DNA from: Neobacillus dielmonensis
GTDB lineage: Bacteria; Bacillota; Bacilli; Bacillales; Cytobacillaceae
Reading direction: 5' to 3'
Length of the DNA: 48,189 bases
Assembly: GCF_000612665.1 (NCBI RefSeq)
Contig: NZ_HG942018.1
Location: forward strand, 1-48,189
Below, piece by piece: positions 29,975 to 39,450 of this stretch. Made by a program: the position numbers and the translations under genes. Below the pieces are notes generated by a model. It was not told the DNA's origin. It did not search any database and saw only the letters and a program-made list of their open reading frames with translations. The stretch's first letter is position 1. Every line of letters starts with the position of its first letter.

Positions 29975-30403
29975 ATGTCAATTGAAGTAGGCAGCAAGTT
30001 ACAAGGAAAGGTAACAGGTATTACTAATTTTGGAGCGTTTGTGGAGCTGCCGGATGGTTCAACAGGTCTCGTCCACATTAGTGAAGTTGCGGACAATTAT
30101 GTAAAGGACATCAACGATCATTTAAAAGTTGGTGATCAAGTAGAAGTGAAAGTCCTCAATGTGGAGAAGGATGGAAAGATTGGACTATCCATTAAGAAAG
30201 CAAAGGATAGACCAGAACCTGAAAGAAGACATTCTCACTCACAGCGTCCGCGTCAAGGAAGGGCAAATGACCGTAATAATAATAAGCCAGAAACTTTCGA
30301 ATCGAAAATGGCCCGTTTCTTAAAAGACAGTGAAGATCGTTTATCTTCCTTGAAGAGAAATACGGAGTCCAAACGCGGCGGAAGAGGTGCTAGACGGGGT
30401 TAA
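29975..30403 (+). CDS. yabR: S1-domain RNA-binding protein YabR
   Basis: Single S1 (OB-fold) domain protein like general stress protein 13, of uncertain role, probably contacting RNA or ribosomes. The S1 domain spans about 4-75: GSKLQGKVTGITNFGAFVEL, GLVHISEVADNYV, KVLNVEKDGKIGLSIKKA. A basic, low-complexity tail with Arg, Asn and Gly runs (about 80-142) follows. It is 142 residues against about 128 in B. subtilis, the difference being in the tail. AGGAGGAG precedes the ATG. Confidence 0.92.
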   Translation: MSIEVGSKLQGKVTGITNFGAFVELPDGSTGLVHISEVADNYVKDINDHLKVGDQVEVKVLNVEKDGKIGLSIKKAKDRPEPERRHSHSQRPRQGRANDRNNNKPETFESKMARFLKDSEDRLSSLKRNTESKRGGRGARRG

Positions 30404-30458
30404 CTTGCTGCTTATTTTTTATTTGGATAACGCAAGGATTACTTGGTTTTAATAGATA

Positions 30459-30493
30459 AAGACAAGTCTTCATGACTTGTCTTATTTGTTTTT
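30459..30493 (+). terminator. Intrinsic terminator after yabR
   Basis: Ten-base-pair stem AAGACAAGTC / GACTTGTCTT (30459-30468 with 30474-30483), TTCAT loop, T-rich tail. The rest of the 348-base yabR-spoIIE gap holds the spoIIE control region and no tRNA gene. Confidence 0.93.
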
Positions 30494-30651
30494 CGCAATA
30501 ATATGAGCCTCTAGTGGCTTTGATGGATTTATTATTTAGATAAAATTTTGTCTGTAATTATACAAAATAGTTTAAAACATGCCAATATAAATTGAAACAA
30601 TCGACGGCAATTCGGGATAGTTACTATTATTTGAATAAATATAGTGGAATC

Positions 30652-30658
30652 AGTCGAA
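30652..30658 (+). promoter_or_regulatory. Possible Spo0A box of spoIIE
   Basis: AGTCGAA is one base from the 0A box TGTCGAA, about 30 bases upstream of the -35. Weaker 0A-like words (ATCGACG at 30600, TTCGGGA at 30611) lie further upstream, as expected for a Spo0A-activated promoter. Confidence 0.4.
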
Positions 30659-30684
30659 CGATTTTCACCCCTCTGTTCACTAAT

Positions 30685-30717
30685 TTGACAAACTTTTAAA
30701 TCTAGCGAATTTATAAT
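30685..30717 (+). promoter_or_regulatory. Spo0A-type promoter of spoIIE with 21-bp spacer
   Basis: Perfect TTGACA (30685-30690) and perfect TATAAT (30712-30717) separated by 21 bases. This over-long spacing is the known hallmark of the sigma-A, Spo0A-P-dependent spoIIE and spoIIG promoters. Confidence 0.88.
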
Positions 30718-30751
30718 AGTTTTCAACAAGTGAATGATAGGGAGTGAGAAC

Positions 30752-33226
30752 ATGGAAAAGGTAGAGCAAAGTCTGATTGAACCAATTGGCGATGTTAATC
30801 TTCAATCATCGAAGCCCGATATCAGTAGAATAATCAAAAAAGTTCAATGGATGCTGGAAACTTTTTTTATAAAAAAAGGGGTCCTGTTGTTAATGGTTGG
30901 GTTTTTGCTTGGACGGGCCTTGATTCTAGCAAAATTAACTCCATTTAGTCTGCCCTTTTTTGCTTCTGTCTATCTGATTAAAAGAGATAAGGCACCGCTT
31001 GCCTTGATCGGATTAATTTCGGGTGCTATTACTCTATCTCTTGCAAATGCTGCGTTTACGTTTATCGTTTGCTTCGGTTTTATGCTAGTTTATCAAATCA
31101 GCAAAAAGTGGCTGGTTAGTGAAATGAGGGCGCTGCCATATTTAACAGGAATCATACTAGGATTAGGTAAATTGGCGGAAACCTTTTTCTTGTCAGAGCA
31201 ATTAACGCTATATGATGGAATGATGGCTGGCGTCCAGGCAAGTCTTGCTTTTATCCTGACGATGATTTTCCTGCAAAGCCTGCCCTTACTTACGTTCCAT
31301 AAGCGCAGACAATTACTGAAGACAGAAGAAATAGTTTGTTTAATTATTCTACTAGCATCCATTCTAACAGGTACGATTGGCTGGAAGATTTATGGGCTTT
31401 CACTCGAACATATTATGTCCCGTTATTTAGTGCTAGTGTTTTCATTTATTGCCGGTGCCACGATTGGCTCGACGGTAGGAGTCGTTACAGGACTCATCTT
31501 CAGTCTGGCAAGTGTGTCTAATTTTTACCACATGAGCTTGTTGGCTTTCTCAGGAGTATTAGGAGGGCTGATGAAGGAAGGGAGAAAAATAGGTGTATCC
31601 ATAGGATTATTTATCGCCACCTTGTTGATTGGAATGTACGGTGAAGGCGGCGGTTCCTTAAAGATGGCAATTTTGGAATCAGCAGCATCCATCCTTTTAT
31701 TTCTCCTAACACCTCAGGCTTTAACTGCTCGTTTAGCAAAATATATACCAGGAACCCCTGAGTACACTGCGGAGCAGCAAAAATTCATGCGGAAAATGCG
31801 AGACGTTACCGCGCAGCGGGTTTCGCAATTTTCGAATGTGTTTCATGCATTATCCATGAGTTTTACCCAACTAGACAATGAACCTGTGGAAAATGAATCT
31901 GAACGGGAAATGGATTACTTTATGAGTCATGTAACCGAGCGAACGTGCCAAACCTGTTTTAAAAAAGAACAATGCTGGGCAAAGAATTTCCATACAACCT
32001 ATGCTTGTATGGAAGAAATTATTCATGAAATGGACCGCAATGACGGGAATATTTCCCTAAAATTGACGAGAGAATGGGAGAAAATCTGTTCAAGACCGAA
32101 AAAGGTATATGATACGATTGGAACAGAACTGACCTTCTATCAAGCTAACCAAAAGCTGAAGAAAAAGGTGCAAGAAAGCAGAAAACTAGTAGCCGACCAA
32201 CTGCTTGGCGTATCAGAGGTCATGAATAATTTTGCAGAGGAAATTCAGCGGGAACGGGAAAATTACTATAAGCAGGAAGAACAGGTCATGGAAGCTCTCC
32301 AAGGTTTTGGTGTTCATATTGAAAATGTAGAGATTTATAGTTTGGAACCAGGCAATGTAGATATTGAAATGGCAGTTCCGTTTTGCCATGGGCGCGGCGT
32401 CTGTGAAAAATTAATTGCTCCCATGCTTTCAGATATTGTGGGAGAAAATATCATTGTTAAACATGAAGACTGTGCTAAATATCCAAATGGCTTTTGCCAT
32501 GCTGTTTTCCGTTCTTCAAAGGCCTATGTGGTAGAGACGGGTGTTGCCCATGCGGCAAAGGATGGCGGATTGGTATCGGGTGACAGTCATTCCACGATTG
32601 AGTTGGGCTTTGGCAAGTTCGCCATTGCGATTAGTGACGGCATGGGTAATGGGGAGCGGGCCCATTATGAAAGTGAAGAGACTTTACTGCTATTGCAAAA
32701 AATTCTCCAAACCGGAATTGAAGAAAAAATTGCGATTAAATCCGTTAATTCTATCCTCTCATTACGCACAACAGATGAGATTTTTTCTACACTGGACTTA
32801 GCCATGATTGACTTAAAAAATGCCGCAGCCAAATTCCTCAAAATTGGATCAACTCCCAGTTTTATTAAACGAGGAAAGAAAATTATTAAGATTTCTGCCA
32901 GCAATCTGCCGATGGGGATTCTTCAGGAGTTTGAGGTTGATGTGGTGAGTGAGCAGCTAAAAGCTGGCGATATATTAATCATGATGAGTGATGGGGTATT
33001 TGAGGGACCCAAACATGTAGAAAACTATGATTTATGGATGAAACGCAAACTGCTCGAATTAGAAACGGACGACCCACAGGAAGTGGCAGATTTAATATTA
33101 GAGGAGGTCATAAGGTCTAGATCAGATGTAATCCATGATGATATGACGGTCATGGTGGCGAAAATCAAGCATAATACCCCTAAATGGGCGAGTATCCCTG
33201 TGCAAAGGGTCAAACGCAGGGCATAA
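30752..33226 (+). CDS. spoIIE: Stage II sporulation phosphatase SpoIIE
   Basis: Membrane serine phosphatase at the polar septum that dephosphorylates SpoIIAA and so activates sigma-F in the forespore; it also interacts with FtsZ. About ten membrane helices lie in residues 45-325, a central regulatory and oligomerisation region at about 330-585, and a PP2C domain at the C-terminus. The metal-binding aspartates are visible in AISDGMGNGE (D629) and MMSDGVFEGP (D747). ATG 30752 follows GGGAGTGAG; the product of 824 residues matches B. subtilis (827). Confidence 0.97.
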   Translation: MEKVEQSLIEPIGDVNLQSSKPDISRIIKKVQWMLETFFIKKGVLLLMVGFLLGRALILAKLTPFSLPFFASVYLIKRDKAPLALIGLISGAITLSLANAAFTFIVCFGFMLVYQISKKWLVSEMRALPYLTGIILGLGKLAETFFLSEQLTLYDGMMAGVQASLAFILTMIFLQSLPLLTFHKRRQLLKTEEIVCLIILLASILTGTIGWKIYGLSLEHIMSRYLVLVFSFIAGATIGSTVGVVTGLIFSLASVSNFYHMSLLAFSGVLGGLMKEGRKIGVSIGLFIATLLIGMYGEGGGSLKMAILESAASILLFLLTPQALTARLAKYIPGTPEYTAEQQKFMRKMRDVTAQRVSQFSNVFHALSMSFTQLDNEPVENESEREMDYFMSHVTERTCQTCFKKEQCWAKNFHTTYACMEEIIHEMDRNDGNISLKLTREWEKICSRPKKVYDTIGTELTFYQANQKLKKKVQESRKLVADQLLGVSEVMNNFAEEIQRERENYYKQEEQVMEALQGFGVHIENVEIYSLEPGNVDIEMAVPFCHGRGVCEKLIAPMLSDIVGENIIVKHEDCAKYPNGFCHAVFRSSKAYVVETGVAHAAKDGGLVSGDSHSTIELGFGKFAIAISDGMGNGERAHYESEETLLLLQKILQTGIEEKIAIKSVNSILSLRTTDEIFSTLDLAMIDLKNAAAKFLKIGSTPSFIKRGKKIIKISASNLPMGILQEFEVDVVSEQLKAGDILIMMSDGVFEGPKHVENYDLWMKRKLLELETDDPQEVADLILEEVIRSRSDVIHDDMTVMVAKIKHNTPKWASIPVQRVKRRA

Positions 33227-33287
33227 GGACTTATTTTACCCAATTGGAGTTTGCTTATGTATAAATACCCTTCATTCCGTCGAAAAT

Positions 33288-33297
33288 GGTAACAATA
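33288..33297 (+). promoter_or_regulatory. Possible sigma-F -10 element before yabS
   Basis: GGTAACAATA fits the sigma-F -10 pattern GGnRAnAHTR at every position. No -35 occurs at the normal spacing (TGTATA at 33258-33263 is 24 bases away), so the call is weak. Confidence 0.35.
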
Positions 33298-33319
33298 CTT
33301 GATGTGGAGGGAGAAAGGT

Positions 33320-34057
33320 ATGCATACTGGGAAAATAAGGCAAATTCTATTAATAACTGATGGCTGTTCCAATCAAGGTGAAGACCCGATAGCGATGGCT
33401 GCACTCGCCAAGGAACAAGGGATAACAGTTAATGTCATTGGAGTCATGGAACATGATGTTATAGATGAAAAAGGAATGACTGAAATCGAAGGGATTGCGA
33501 TGTCAGGGGGCGGAGTCAGCCAGATCGTCTATGCTCAGCAGTTGTCACAGACGGTTCAGATGGTGACCCGAAAAGCCATGAATCAGACGATTCAGGGTGT
33601 CGTCAATCGTGAATTACAGCAAATACTTGGCCGTTCGCAATCAATGGAGGACCTTCCGCCTGAAAAGCGGGGAGAAGTAATGGAAGTTGTTGATGAATTA
33701 GGGGAAACTGTCGAATTAGAGGTGTTGGTTCTTGTCGATACGAGTGCCAGCATGAAACATAAGCTTCCGACTGTAAAAGAGGCGCTATTAGATCTCTCCC
33801 TTAGTCTAAATGCCAGAACGGGAGGAAATCAATTCTCTGTTTATGCATTTCCCGGGAAAAGAAATGATGTCGAAAGGTTGTTGGACTGGACGCCAAATCT
33901 ACAATCTTTGACAAGTATCTTCTCAAAACTAACGACAGGCGGAATCACACCAACAGGTCCGGCCATTCGAGCCGCTCTGTCATCATTTAGTGAAAAGCGA
34001 AGTTTAAGGAGCCTGCTGTCAGATGATGATGAATCATTCTTTGAAGAGTCGGTATAA
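33320..34057 (+). CDS. yabS: VWA-domain protein YabS
   Basis: Protein of 245 residues with a von Willebrand factor A-like fold and unknown function. An N-terminal segment (QILLITDGCSNQGEDPIAMA) resembles the end of a VWA domain. A full MIDAS motif DTSAS lies in VLVLVDTSASMKHKLPTVKE (about 139-158), with the downstream threonine region TTGGITPTGPAI. The order looks circularly permuted, as in B. subtilis YabS. ATG 33320 follows GGAGGGAGAAAGG. It overlaps the kinase gene yabT by 35 bases, suggesting a functional pair made during sporulation. Confidence 0.9.
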   Translation: MHTGKIRQILLITDGCSNQGEDPIAMAALAKEQGITVNVIGVMEHDVIDEKGMTEIEGIAMSGGGVSQIVYAQQLSQTVQMVTRKAMNQTIQGVVNRELQQILGRSQSMEDLPPEKRGEVMEVVDELGETVELEVLVLVDTSASMKHKLPTVKEALLDLSLSLNARTGGNQFSVYAFPGKRNDVERLLDWTPNLQSLTSIFSKLTTGGITPTGPAIRAALSSFSEKRSLRSLLSDDDESFFEESV

Positions 34058-35069
34058 GGTCCAGCCTGGTACAGCTGTTGTTGGGAAGTGGCATAATAAC
34101 CAGTATACTATTCTTAAGGAACTTGGATATGGAGCCAATGGGGTGGTCTACCTTGTAAAGTACGGCAGTCGTCATGCCGCATTGAAAATGAGTGATAATA
34201 GTATGTCAATCACATCGGAGGTAAACGTACTAAAATCCTTTGCAAAGGTCCAGGGAACATCCCTTGGGCCTTCTTTGCTTGATGTGGATGATTGGCAAAC
34301 CGGCGGCACTAAGGTTTCCTTTTATGTAATGGAATATATCCAGGGCCCCGATTTGCTTTCCTTTTTGCTGCAAAAAGGAAAGTCATGGATGCCTGTTGTA
34401 TTTTTACAGCTGTTAAATGATTTGGCACAGCTTCACGATAACGGTTGGGTATTCGGTGACCTAAAGCCGGAAAATTTAATTGTAACAGGTCCTCCACCTG
34501 CAGTAAGATGTATCGATGTGGGAGGGACGACTATTCAAGGCAGGGCAATAAAGGAGTTTACCGAGTTTTATGACCGCGGCTACTGGGGGCTTGGGTCGCG
34601 AAAAGCCGAACCAACCTATGATTTATTTGCTTGTGCCATGATTATGATTAATACTGCCTACCCGAATCGATTTACTAAACAAACCGGGGGGATGGCACAG
34701 TTAAAGGCCGCTATTAAGCAGAAGCAAGAACTTTTGCCGTATGAAAAGTTAATTTTACGTGCGTTGGAAGGGTATTATCCATCTGCGAAACAGATGCGAG
34801 ATGATTTGTTGGAAATTGTCACCAATCAGACTGTGGCTGCCCAGCCGAAACCTTCAGGTGGAGGCAGTTTCCAACAAAGCGGGAACAAATCCAGCACTCA
34901 ATACACACAAGGAAACCAGAAAAAGAAGCAGACCAATGTAGCGAAGCAGCCTCTTAGCAGACAAACCTACCGCAAGAAAAAGAAGAAAAGCAGCTGGAAG
35001 GAATTTTTTATTATCGCAGCTATTTTAGGGGCTTTATATGGTGGATACATCTTTATGAAATTACTTTAA
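34023..35069 (+). CDS. yabT: Serine/threonine protein kinase YabT (PrkD-like)
   Basis: Hanks-type kinase; B. subtilis YabT is a DNA-stimulated forespore kinase that phosphorylates RecA. In 348 residues: glycine-rich loop GYGANGVVYLV (about 36-46), ATP-binding lysine in HAALKMS, catalytic loop FGDLKPENLIV (about 141-151), and CIDVGGT in place of a DFG motif, as in B. subtilis YabT. A Gln/Lys-rich linker that may bind DNA follows, then a single C-terminal membrane helix (about 326-345). Three consecutive ATG codons at 34023-34031 follow AAGGAGC; the first is annotated. Confidence 0.92.
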   Translation: MMMNHSLKSRYKVQPGTAVVGKWHNNQYTILKELGYGANGVVYLVKYGSRHAALKMSDNSMSITSEVNVLKSFAKVQGTSLGPSLLDVDDWQTGGTKVSFYVMEYIQGPDLLSFLLQKGKSWMPVVFLQLLNDLAQLHDNGWVFGDLKPENLIVTGPPPAVRCIDVGGTTIQGRAIKEFTEFYDRGYWGLGSRKAEPTYDLFACAMIMINTAYPNRFTKQTGGMAQLKAAIKQKQELLPYEKLILRALEGYYPSAKQMRDDLLEIVTNQTVAAQPKPSGGGSFQQSGNKSSTQYTQGNQKKKQTNVAKQPLSRQTYRKKKKKSSWKEFFIIAAILGALYGGYIFMKLL

Positions 35070-35163
35070 GAAAGCACAAGCACTCTTCGAACTTTTTAGA
35101 ACTGTAATCCTTCTTTGGCAGCCGGATCATCTCAAATTTTTGCAACTTATTTTGTTTGAAAAG

Positions 35164-35190
35164 TGAAACCTATCTTCACCTAAATCGTAT
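35164..35190 (+). promoter_or_regulatory. ECF (sigma-W-like) promoter upstream of tilS
   Basis: TGAAAC (35164-35169), 16-base spacer, CGTAT (35186-35190): a complete match to the sigma-W class ECF consensus TGAAAC-N16-CGTA. It lies 100 bases before tilS in a 220-base gap that otherwise holds only a possible 21-codon mini-ORF at 35231-35296. Confidence 0.65.
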
Positions 35191-35289
35191 ATAAAGAAAC
35201 CAACAAAAAGGATCGCCCCCTCAAGGATTAATGAGTTTTAGCAAGGTAGAAGGGTGTTTGAAAATTTTATCAGAAAGAGTGCATCATAA

Positions 35290-36678
35290 ATGCTAGAAAC
35301 AAAGGTCAAGGCTTTTCTTAGGCGCCATTTATTTGCTCTTGAAAACAGAAAAGTGGTAGTCGGTGTATCAGGAGGGCCAGATTCTTTGGCACTTCTGCAT
35401 TATTTGATTAAACAAAGGGAGAAATCGAATCTTACTATTGTAGCGGCTCACGTGGACCACATGTTCCGCGGGCAGGAGTCTTTTGATGATGCTTTATTTG
35501 TTCAGAAGTTTTGTGTTGAATTTGGTGTTGCCTTCGAAATGACTCAAGTAAATGTTCCGCAAATCATGGAGACGGAAGGAAAAAGTGCCGAAACGGCAGC
35601 AAGGGAGGTGCGTTATCAATTTTATCAACAAGTGATGGAAAAGTATGACTGCACCTATTTAGCACTTGGCCATCATGGCGATGATCAAATGGAAACCGTT
35701 TTGATGCGTTTGACTAGGGGCAGTACAGGAATGGCACGGGCAGGAATTCCCTTCTCTCGTCCGTTCGCCGGCGGTATGCTTTTCCGTCCGTTTTTATGTT
35801 TAACCAAAGCGGAAATAGAGGATTATTGTGAGCGGCATGGCTTGGCTCCTAGGATTGACCAAACCAATTTGGAAACTGTGTATACTAGGAATCGTTTCCG
35901 CCATCAGATTATTCCATTCTTAAAGAAAGAAAATCCGCAGGCCCATGAACATTTTCAACGGTTCAGTGAGGATTTGCAAGCTGATGAAAAATATCTTCAG
36001 GAATTAACTGTCCAACAAATGAATAAAGTAATGAAAAACAGAACAGAACAGCAAATGACCATTGATATAGAACGTTTTTCTGCAATGCCTTCTCCTTTAC
36101 AAAGGCGAGGGATTCAACTAATATTAAACTATCTTTACAAAGAATCTGCAGATATTCTATCTGCTGTACATATTGATGATGTATTTTACTTAATCCAGCA
36201 TGGTGGGCCATCAGGAAAACTAGATTTTCCCAAGGGGCTAACAGTCAATCGTTCGTATAATGAATTGATCTTCCAGTTTTTCAAACCCAGCTCTAAGGAG
36301 TACTATGTTGAAATTGCAGAGCCTGGTTCGGTCATTCTGCCGAATGGATTTCGAATTAATATTATTATGGGAAATCAAATACATCCCGCCAATCATATTC
36401 ATACAGCATTGTTTGATGCAGACCTTGTTAAATGGCCTTTAATTATTCGGACCCGAAAAAATGGGGACCGGATGACGCTAAAAGGAATGAAAGGGTCAAA
36501 AAAGTTGAAAGATATCTTTATTGACCAAAAGATTCCGCTTGAAGACCGAAATACATGGCCTGTCATTACTGACAGAGATAACTGCATTCTTTGGCTTCCA
36601 GGCTTGAAAAAGTCTTCATATGAAGGAATGGAAACAACTTCACTACCACATATACAACTTACATATGAGAAGGAATGA
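35290..36678 (+). CDS. tilS: tRNA(Ile)-lysidine synthetase TilS
   Basis: Converts C34 of the CAU-anticodon tRNA-Ile to lysidine, switching its identity from Met to Ile; essential. The N-type ATP pyrophosphatase domain carries the PP-loop [17 protein letters not shown] (about 22-38) and [20 protein letters not shown] (about 125). The C-terminal tRNA-binding domains extend to residue 462. ATG 35290 has AGAAAGAG upstream. hprT follows 19 bases later; in B. subtilis TilS and HprT act together on ftsH expression. Confidence 0.95.
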   Translation: MLETKVKAFLRRHLFALENRKVVVGVSGGPDSLALLHYLIKQREKSNLTIVAAHVDHMFRGQESFDDALFVQKFCVEFGVAFEMTQVNVPQIMETEGKSAETAAREVRYQFYQQVMEKYDCTYLALGHHGDDQMETVLMRLTRGSTGMARAGIPFSRPFAGGMLFRPFLCLTKAEIEDYCERHGLAPRIDQTNLETVYTRNRFRHQIIPFLKKENPQAHEHFQRFSEDLQADEKYLQELTVQQMNKVMKNRTEQQMTIDIERFSAMPSPLQRRGIQLILNYLYKESADILSAVHIDDVFYLIQHGGPSGKLDFPKGLTVNRSYNELIFQFFKPSSKEYYVEIAEPGSVILPNGFRINIIMGNQIHPANHIHTALFDADLVKWPLIIRTRKNGDRMTLKGMKGSKKLKDIFIDQKIPLEDRNTWPVITDRDNCILWLPGLKKSSYEGMETTSLPHIQLTYEKE

Positions 36679-36697
36679 ACTTCTAGGGGGACACTTT

Positions 36698-37246
36698 ATG
36701 ATGAACCAGGACATTGAAAAGGTTTTAGTATCTGAAGAAGAAATACAACAAAAAATAAAGGAGTTGGCCGCTCAATTAACGGAAGAGTATAACGATCGCT
36801 TCCCGCTTGCTATTGGTGTCCTTAAAGGGGCAATGCCTTTCATGGCGGATTTATTAAAACGGATGGATTGTTATTTGGAAATGGACTTTATGGATGTATC
36901 CAGCTACGGAAACTCCATGGTTTCCACAGGAGAGGTAAAAATCCTCAAAGACTTAGATACCTCTGTAGAGGGAAGAGACATTTTAATCATTGAGGACATC
37001 ATCGACAGCGGTTTAACCTTAAGCTATTTGGTGGATTTATTCCGTTACAGAAAAGCGAAATCAATTAAAATTGTCACATTGTTAGATAAACCTACAGGAA
37101 GAAAGAGCAAAATTAAAGCAGATTACGTCGGTTTTAACGTACCTGACGAGTTTGTAGTAGGTTATGGGCTGGATTATATGGAAAAGTATCGAAACCTTCC
37201 ATATATTGGGGTTTTGAAGCCGGAAGTATACAGCAATAATATTTAA
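36698..37246 (+). CDS. hprT: Hypoxanthine-guanine phosphoribosyltransferase
   Basis: Purine salvage enzyme joining hypoxanthine or guanine to PRPP. The PRPP loop [17 protein letters not shown] is near residue 93, and the flexible loop region [12 protein letters not shown] near residue 65. ATG 36698 ([10 protein letters not shown]) follows TAGGGGGAC and gives 182 residues. The reading frame is open upstream to 36620 within tilS, but that part is not conserved. An additional promoter for ftsH follows it. Confidence 0.95.
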   Translation: MMNQDIEKVLVSEEEIQQKIKELAAQLTEEYNDRFPLAIGVLKGAMPFMADLLKRMDCYLEMDFMDVSSYGNSMVSTGEVKILKDLDTSVEGRDILIIEDIIDSGLTLSYLVDLFRYRKAKSIKIVTLLDKPTGRKSKIKADYVGFNVPDEFVVGYGLDYMEKYRNLPYIGVLKPEVYSNNI

Positions 37247-37322
37247 GCCATACCTATAGACAGGCGGTTTATTATTCCGGTGAAAGGGTGTACAAAATCC
37301 TGCTGTTTGTAAGAGCAATTCC

Positions 37323-37352
37323 TTGAATTAGCAAGATTTTCTATGATACTAT
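37323..37352 (+). promoter_or_regulatory. Possible promoter of ftsH
   Basis: TTGAAT (37323-37328), 18-base spacer, TACTAT (37347-37352), with TGA just before the -10 as an extended element. Confidence 0.55.
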
Positions 37353-37387
37353 TTAGTATAGTTTGTTTAAGTGGGAGGAGGTAAGAG

Positions 37388-39343
37388 ATGAATCGGATTT
37401 TCCGTAATACCATCTTTTATTTATTGATATTTTTAGTCATTATTGGTGTCGTAAGTTTCTTTAACGGAAGTAATGAACCAACCGATCATATAAAATATGA
37501 CGAGTTCATTGCTCATTTGGAAAATAATGAAGTCGCTTCATTCTCCATGCAGCCAGAAAGGGGCGTTTTTGAAGTCCGTGGCCAACTTGATAAAGAAGTC
37601 GACAATGGTAAAAAGTTTATTACGTATATCCCAAACAGCGAACAAATCATTGATCGTATTAACCAGTCGGATTCAAAAGTCGAAGTAATGCCTGCAAAGG
37701 AAACAAGCGGCTGGGTTACATTCTTCACTTCCATTATTCCGTTTGTGATAATCTTTATATTATTTTTCTTCTTGATGAACCAAGCTCAAGGTGGCGGCAG
37801 CCGAGTCATGAACTTTGGTAAATCAAAAGCAAAACTCTATAACGACGACAAGAAGAAGGTTCGTTTTAGAGATGTAGCCGGTGCAGACGAGGAAAAGGCT
37901 GAATTGGTAGAGGTTGTTGAGTTCTTAAAAGACCCACGCAAGTTCTCAGAATTAGGAGCACGGATTCCAAAAGGGGTCTTGCTTGTTGGACCTCCAGGAA
38001 CAGGTAAAACCTTGCTTGCCCGTGCAGTTGCCGGTGAGGCAGGTGTTCCGTTCTTCTCTATTAGCGGTTCAGACTTCGTTGAAATGTTTGTCGGGGTCGG
38101 TGCATCCCGTGTTCGTGATTTATTTGAAAATGCCAAGAAAAATGCTCCGTGTATTATCTTTATAGATGAAATTGATGCTGTTGGGCGTCAACGTGGTGCC
38201 GGTTTAGGCGGCGGCCATGATGAGAGGGAGCAAACCTTGAACCAATTGTTAGTTGAGATGGATGGGTTCGGAGCCAATGAAGGGATTATTATTATTGCAG
38301 CAACTAACCGTCCAGATATTTTAGACCCAGCGCTATTACGCCCAGGACGTTTTGACCGTCAGATTACTGTCGACCGTCCGGATGTAAATGGCCGTGAGGC
38401 AGTACTTAGAGTACATGCCCGCAATAAACCTTTAGATGAATCCGTCAACCTAAAAAATATTGCAATGCGTACACCAGGCTTCTCAGGCGCTGACTTGGAA
38501 AACCTTTTGAATGAAGCAGCGTTAGTTGCCGCAAGACAAAATAAGAAGAAAATTGATATGGTTGATATTGATGAAGCAACAGACCGTGTCATTGCTGGTC
38601 CTGCTAAAAAGAGCCGGGTCATTTCCGAGAAAGAACGGAGAATTGTTGCTTTCCATGAAGGCGGTCATACCGTAATTGGCCTTATTTTAGATGAAGCGGA
38701 TATGGTACATAAAGTTACAATTGTACCGCGTGGTCAGGCTGGCGGTTATGCGGTAATGCTTCCAAGAGAAGACCGTTATTTTATGACTAAGCCGGAATTA
38801 CTTGATAAGATTGTTGGTCTATTGGGAGGCCGTGTGGCGGAGGAAATTGTATTCGGTGAAGTAAGTACCGGTGCTCATAATGACTTCCAGCGTGCCACAG
38901 GTATTGCCCGCAGAATGGTTACTGAATTTGGAATGAGTGAAAAACTTGGACCACTTCAGTTTGGTCAAAATCAAGGTGGCCAGGTATTTTTAGGCCGCGA
39001 CTTGCATAACGAGCAAAACTATTCCGATGCGATTGCTTATGAAATTGATCTTGAAATTCAACGGATCATCAAAGAATCTTACGAAAGATGTAAAAAGATT
39101 CTTATTGAAAACCGTGAAAAGCTCGATTTGATTGCGAAGACACTTCTAGAAGTGGAAACATTAAATGCAGAGCAAATCCGTTATCTCGTCGACAATGGTC
39201 GCTTGCCAGAAAATCCTGCTGAGCTTGAAACCGTTAAGATTAGCATGAAAAAGGACGAAGATGTAAAGGTTACAATTAAGAAAAAGGATGAAGAAGAAAA
39301 ATCTATTTTGGACCTTCCTCCTGAGGATATCGATTATAAATAA
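37388..39343 (+). CDS. ftsH: ATP-dependent zinc metalloprotease FtsH
   Basis: Membrane-anchored AAA+ protease that removes damaged or regulatory proteins; in B. subtilis it affects Spo0A phosphorelay inhibitors. Two membrane helices (about 5-25 and 112-132) bracket an external loop. The AAA module has Walker A GPPGTGKT (about 201-208), Walker [10 protein letters not shown] and the pore motif FVGVG. The zinc protease site is HEGGH in [12 protein letters not shown] (about 423). The 651 residues include a charged, repetitive Lys/Glu tail. GGGAGGAGG precedes the ATG. Confidence 0.97.
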   Translation: MNRIFRNTIFYLLIFLVIIGVVSFFNGSNEPTDHIKYDEFIAHLENNEVASFSMQPERGVFEVRGQLDKEVDNGKKFITYIPNSEQIIDRINQSDSKVEVMPAKETSGWVTFFTSIIPFVIIFILFFFLMNQAQGGGSRVMNFGKSKAKLYNDDKKKVRFRDVAGADEEKAELVEVVEFLKDPRKFSELGARIPKGVLLVGPPGTGKTLLARAVAGEAGVPFFSISGSDFVEMFVGVGASRVRDLFENAKKNAPCIIFIDEIDAVGRQRGAGLGGGHDEREQTLNQLLVEMDGFGANEGIIIIAATNRPDILDPALLRPGRFDRQITVDRPDVNGREAVLRVHARNKPLDESVNLKNIAMRTPGFSGADLENLLNEAALVAARQNKKKIDMVDIDEATDRVIAGPAKKSRVISEKERRIVAFHEGGHTVIGLILDEADMVHKVTIVPRGQAGGYAVMLPREDRYFMTKPELLDKIVGLLGGRVAEEIVFGEVSTGAHNDFQRATGIARRMVTEFGMSEKLGPLQFGQNQGGQVFLGRDLHNEQNYSDAIAYEIDLEIQRIIKESYERCKKILIENREKLDLIAKTLLEVETLNAEQIRYLVDNGRLPENPAELETVKISMKKDEDVKVTIKKKDEEEKSILDLPPEDIDYK

Positions 39344-39352
39344 TCAATCTGG

Positions 39353-39382
39353 GTGCTTCGTAAAGAAGCACTCTTTTTTTTC
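39353..39382 (+). terminator. Intrinsic terminator after ftsH
   Basis: GTGCTTC / GAAGCAC (39353-39359 with 39365-39371) followed by a run of T. Confidence 0.9.
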
Positions 39383-39450
39383 ATCTGCACTTATATTATG
39401 GTATTATGTTGCCATGTGAAAAGAATATTTCGTTAAAGTGAGTGATAGAT

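Noticed and set aside
33258..33263. Sigma-F -35 (TGTATA) for yabS
   Set aside because: It lies 24 bases from the perfect -10-like element, against the usual 15.
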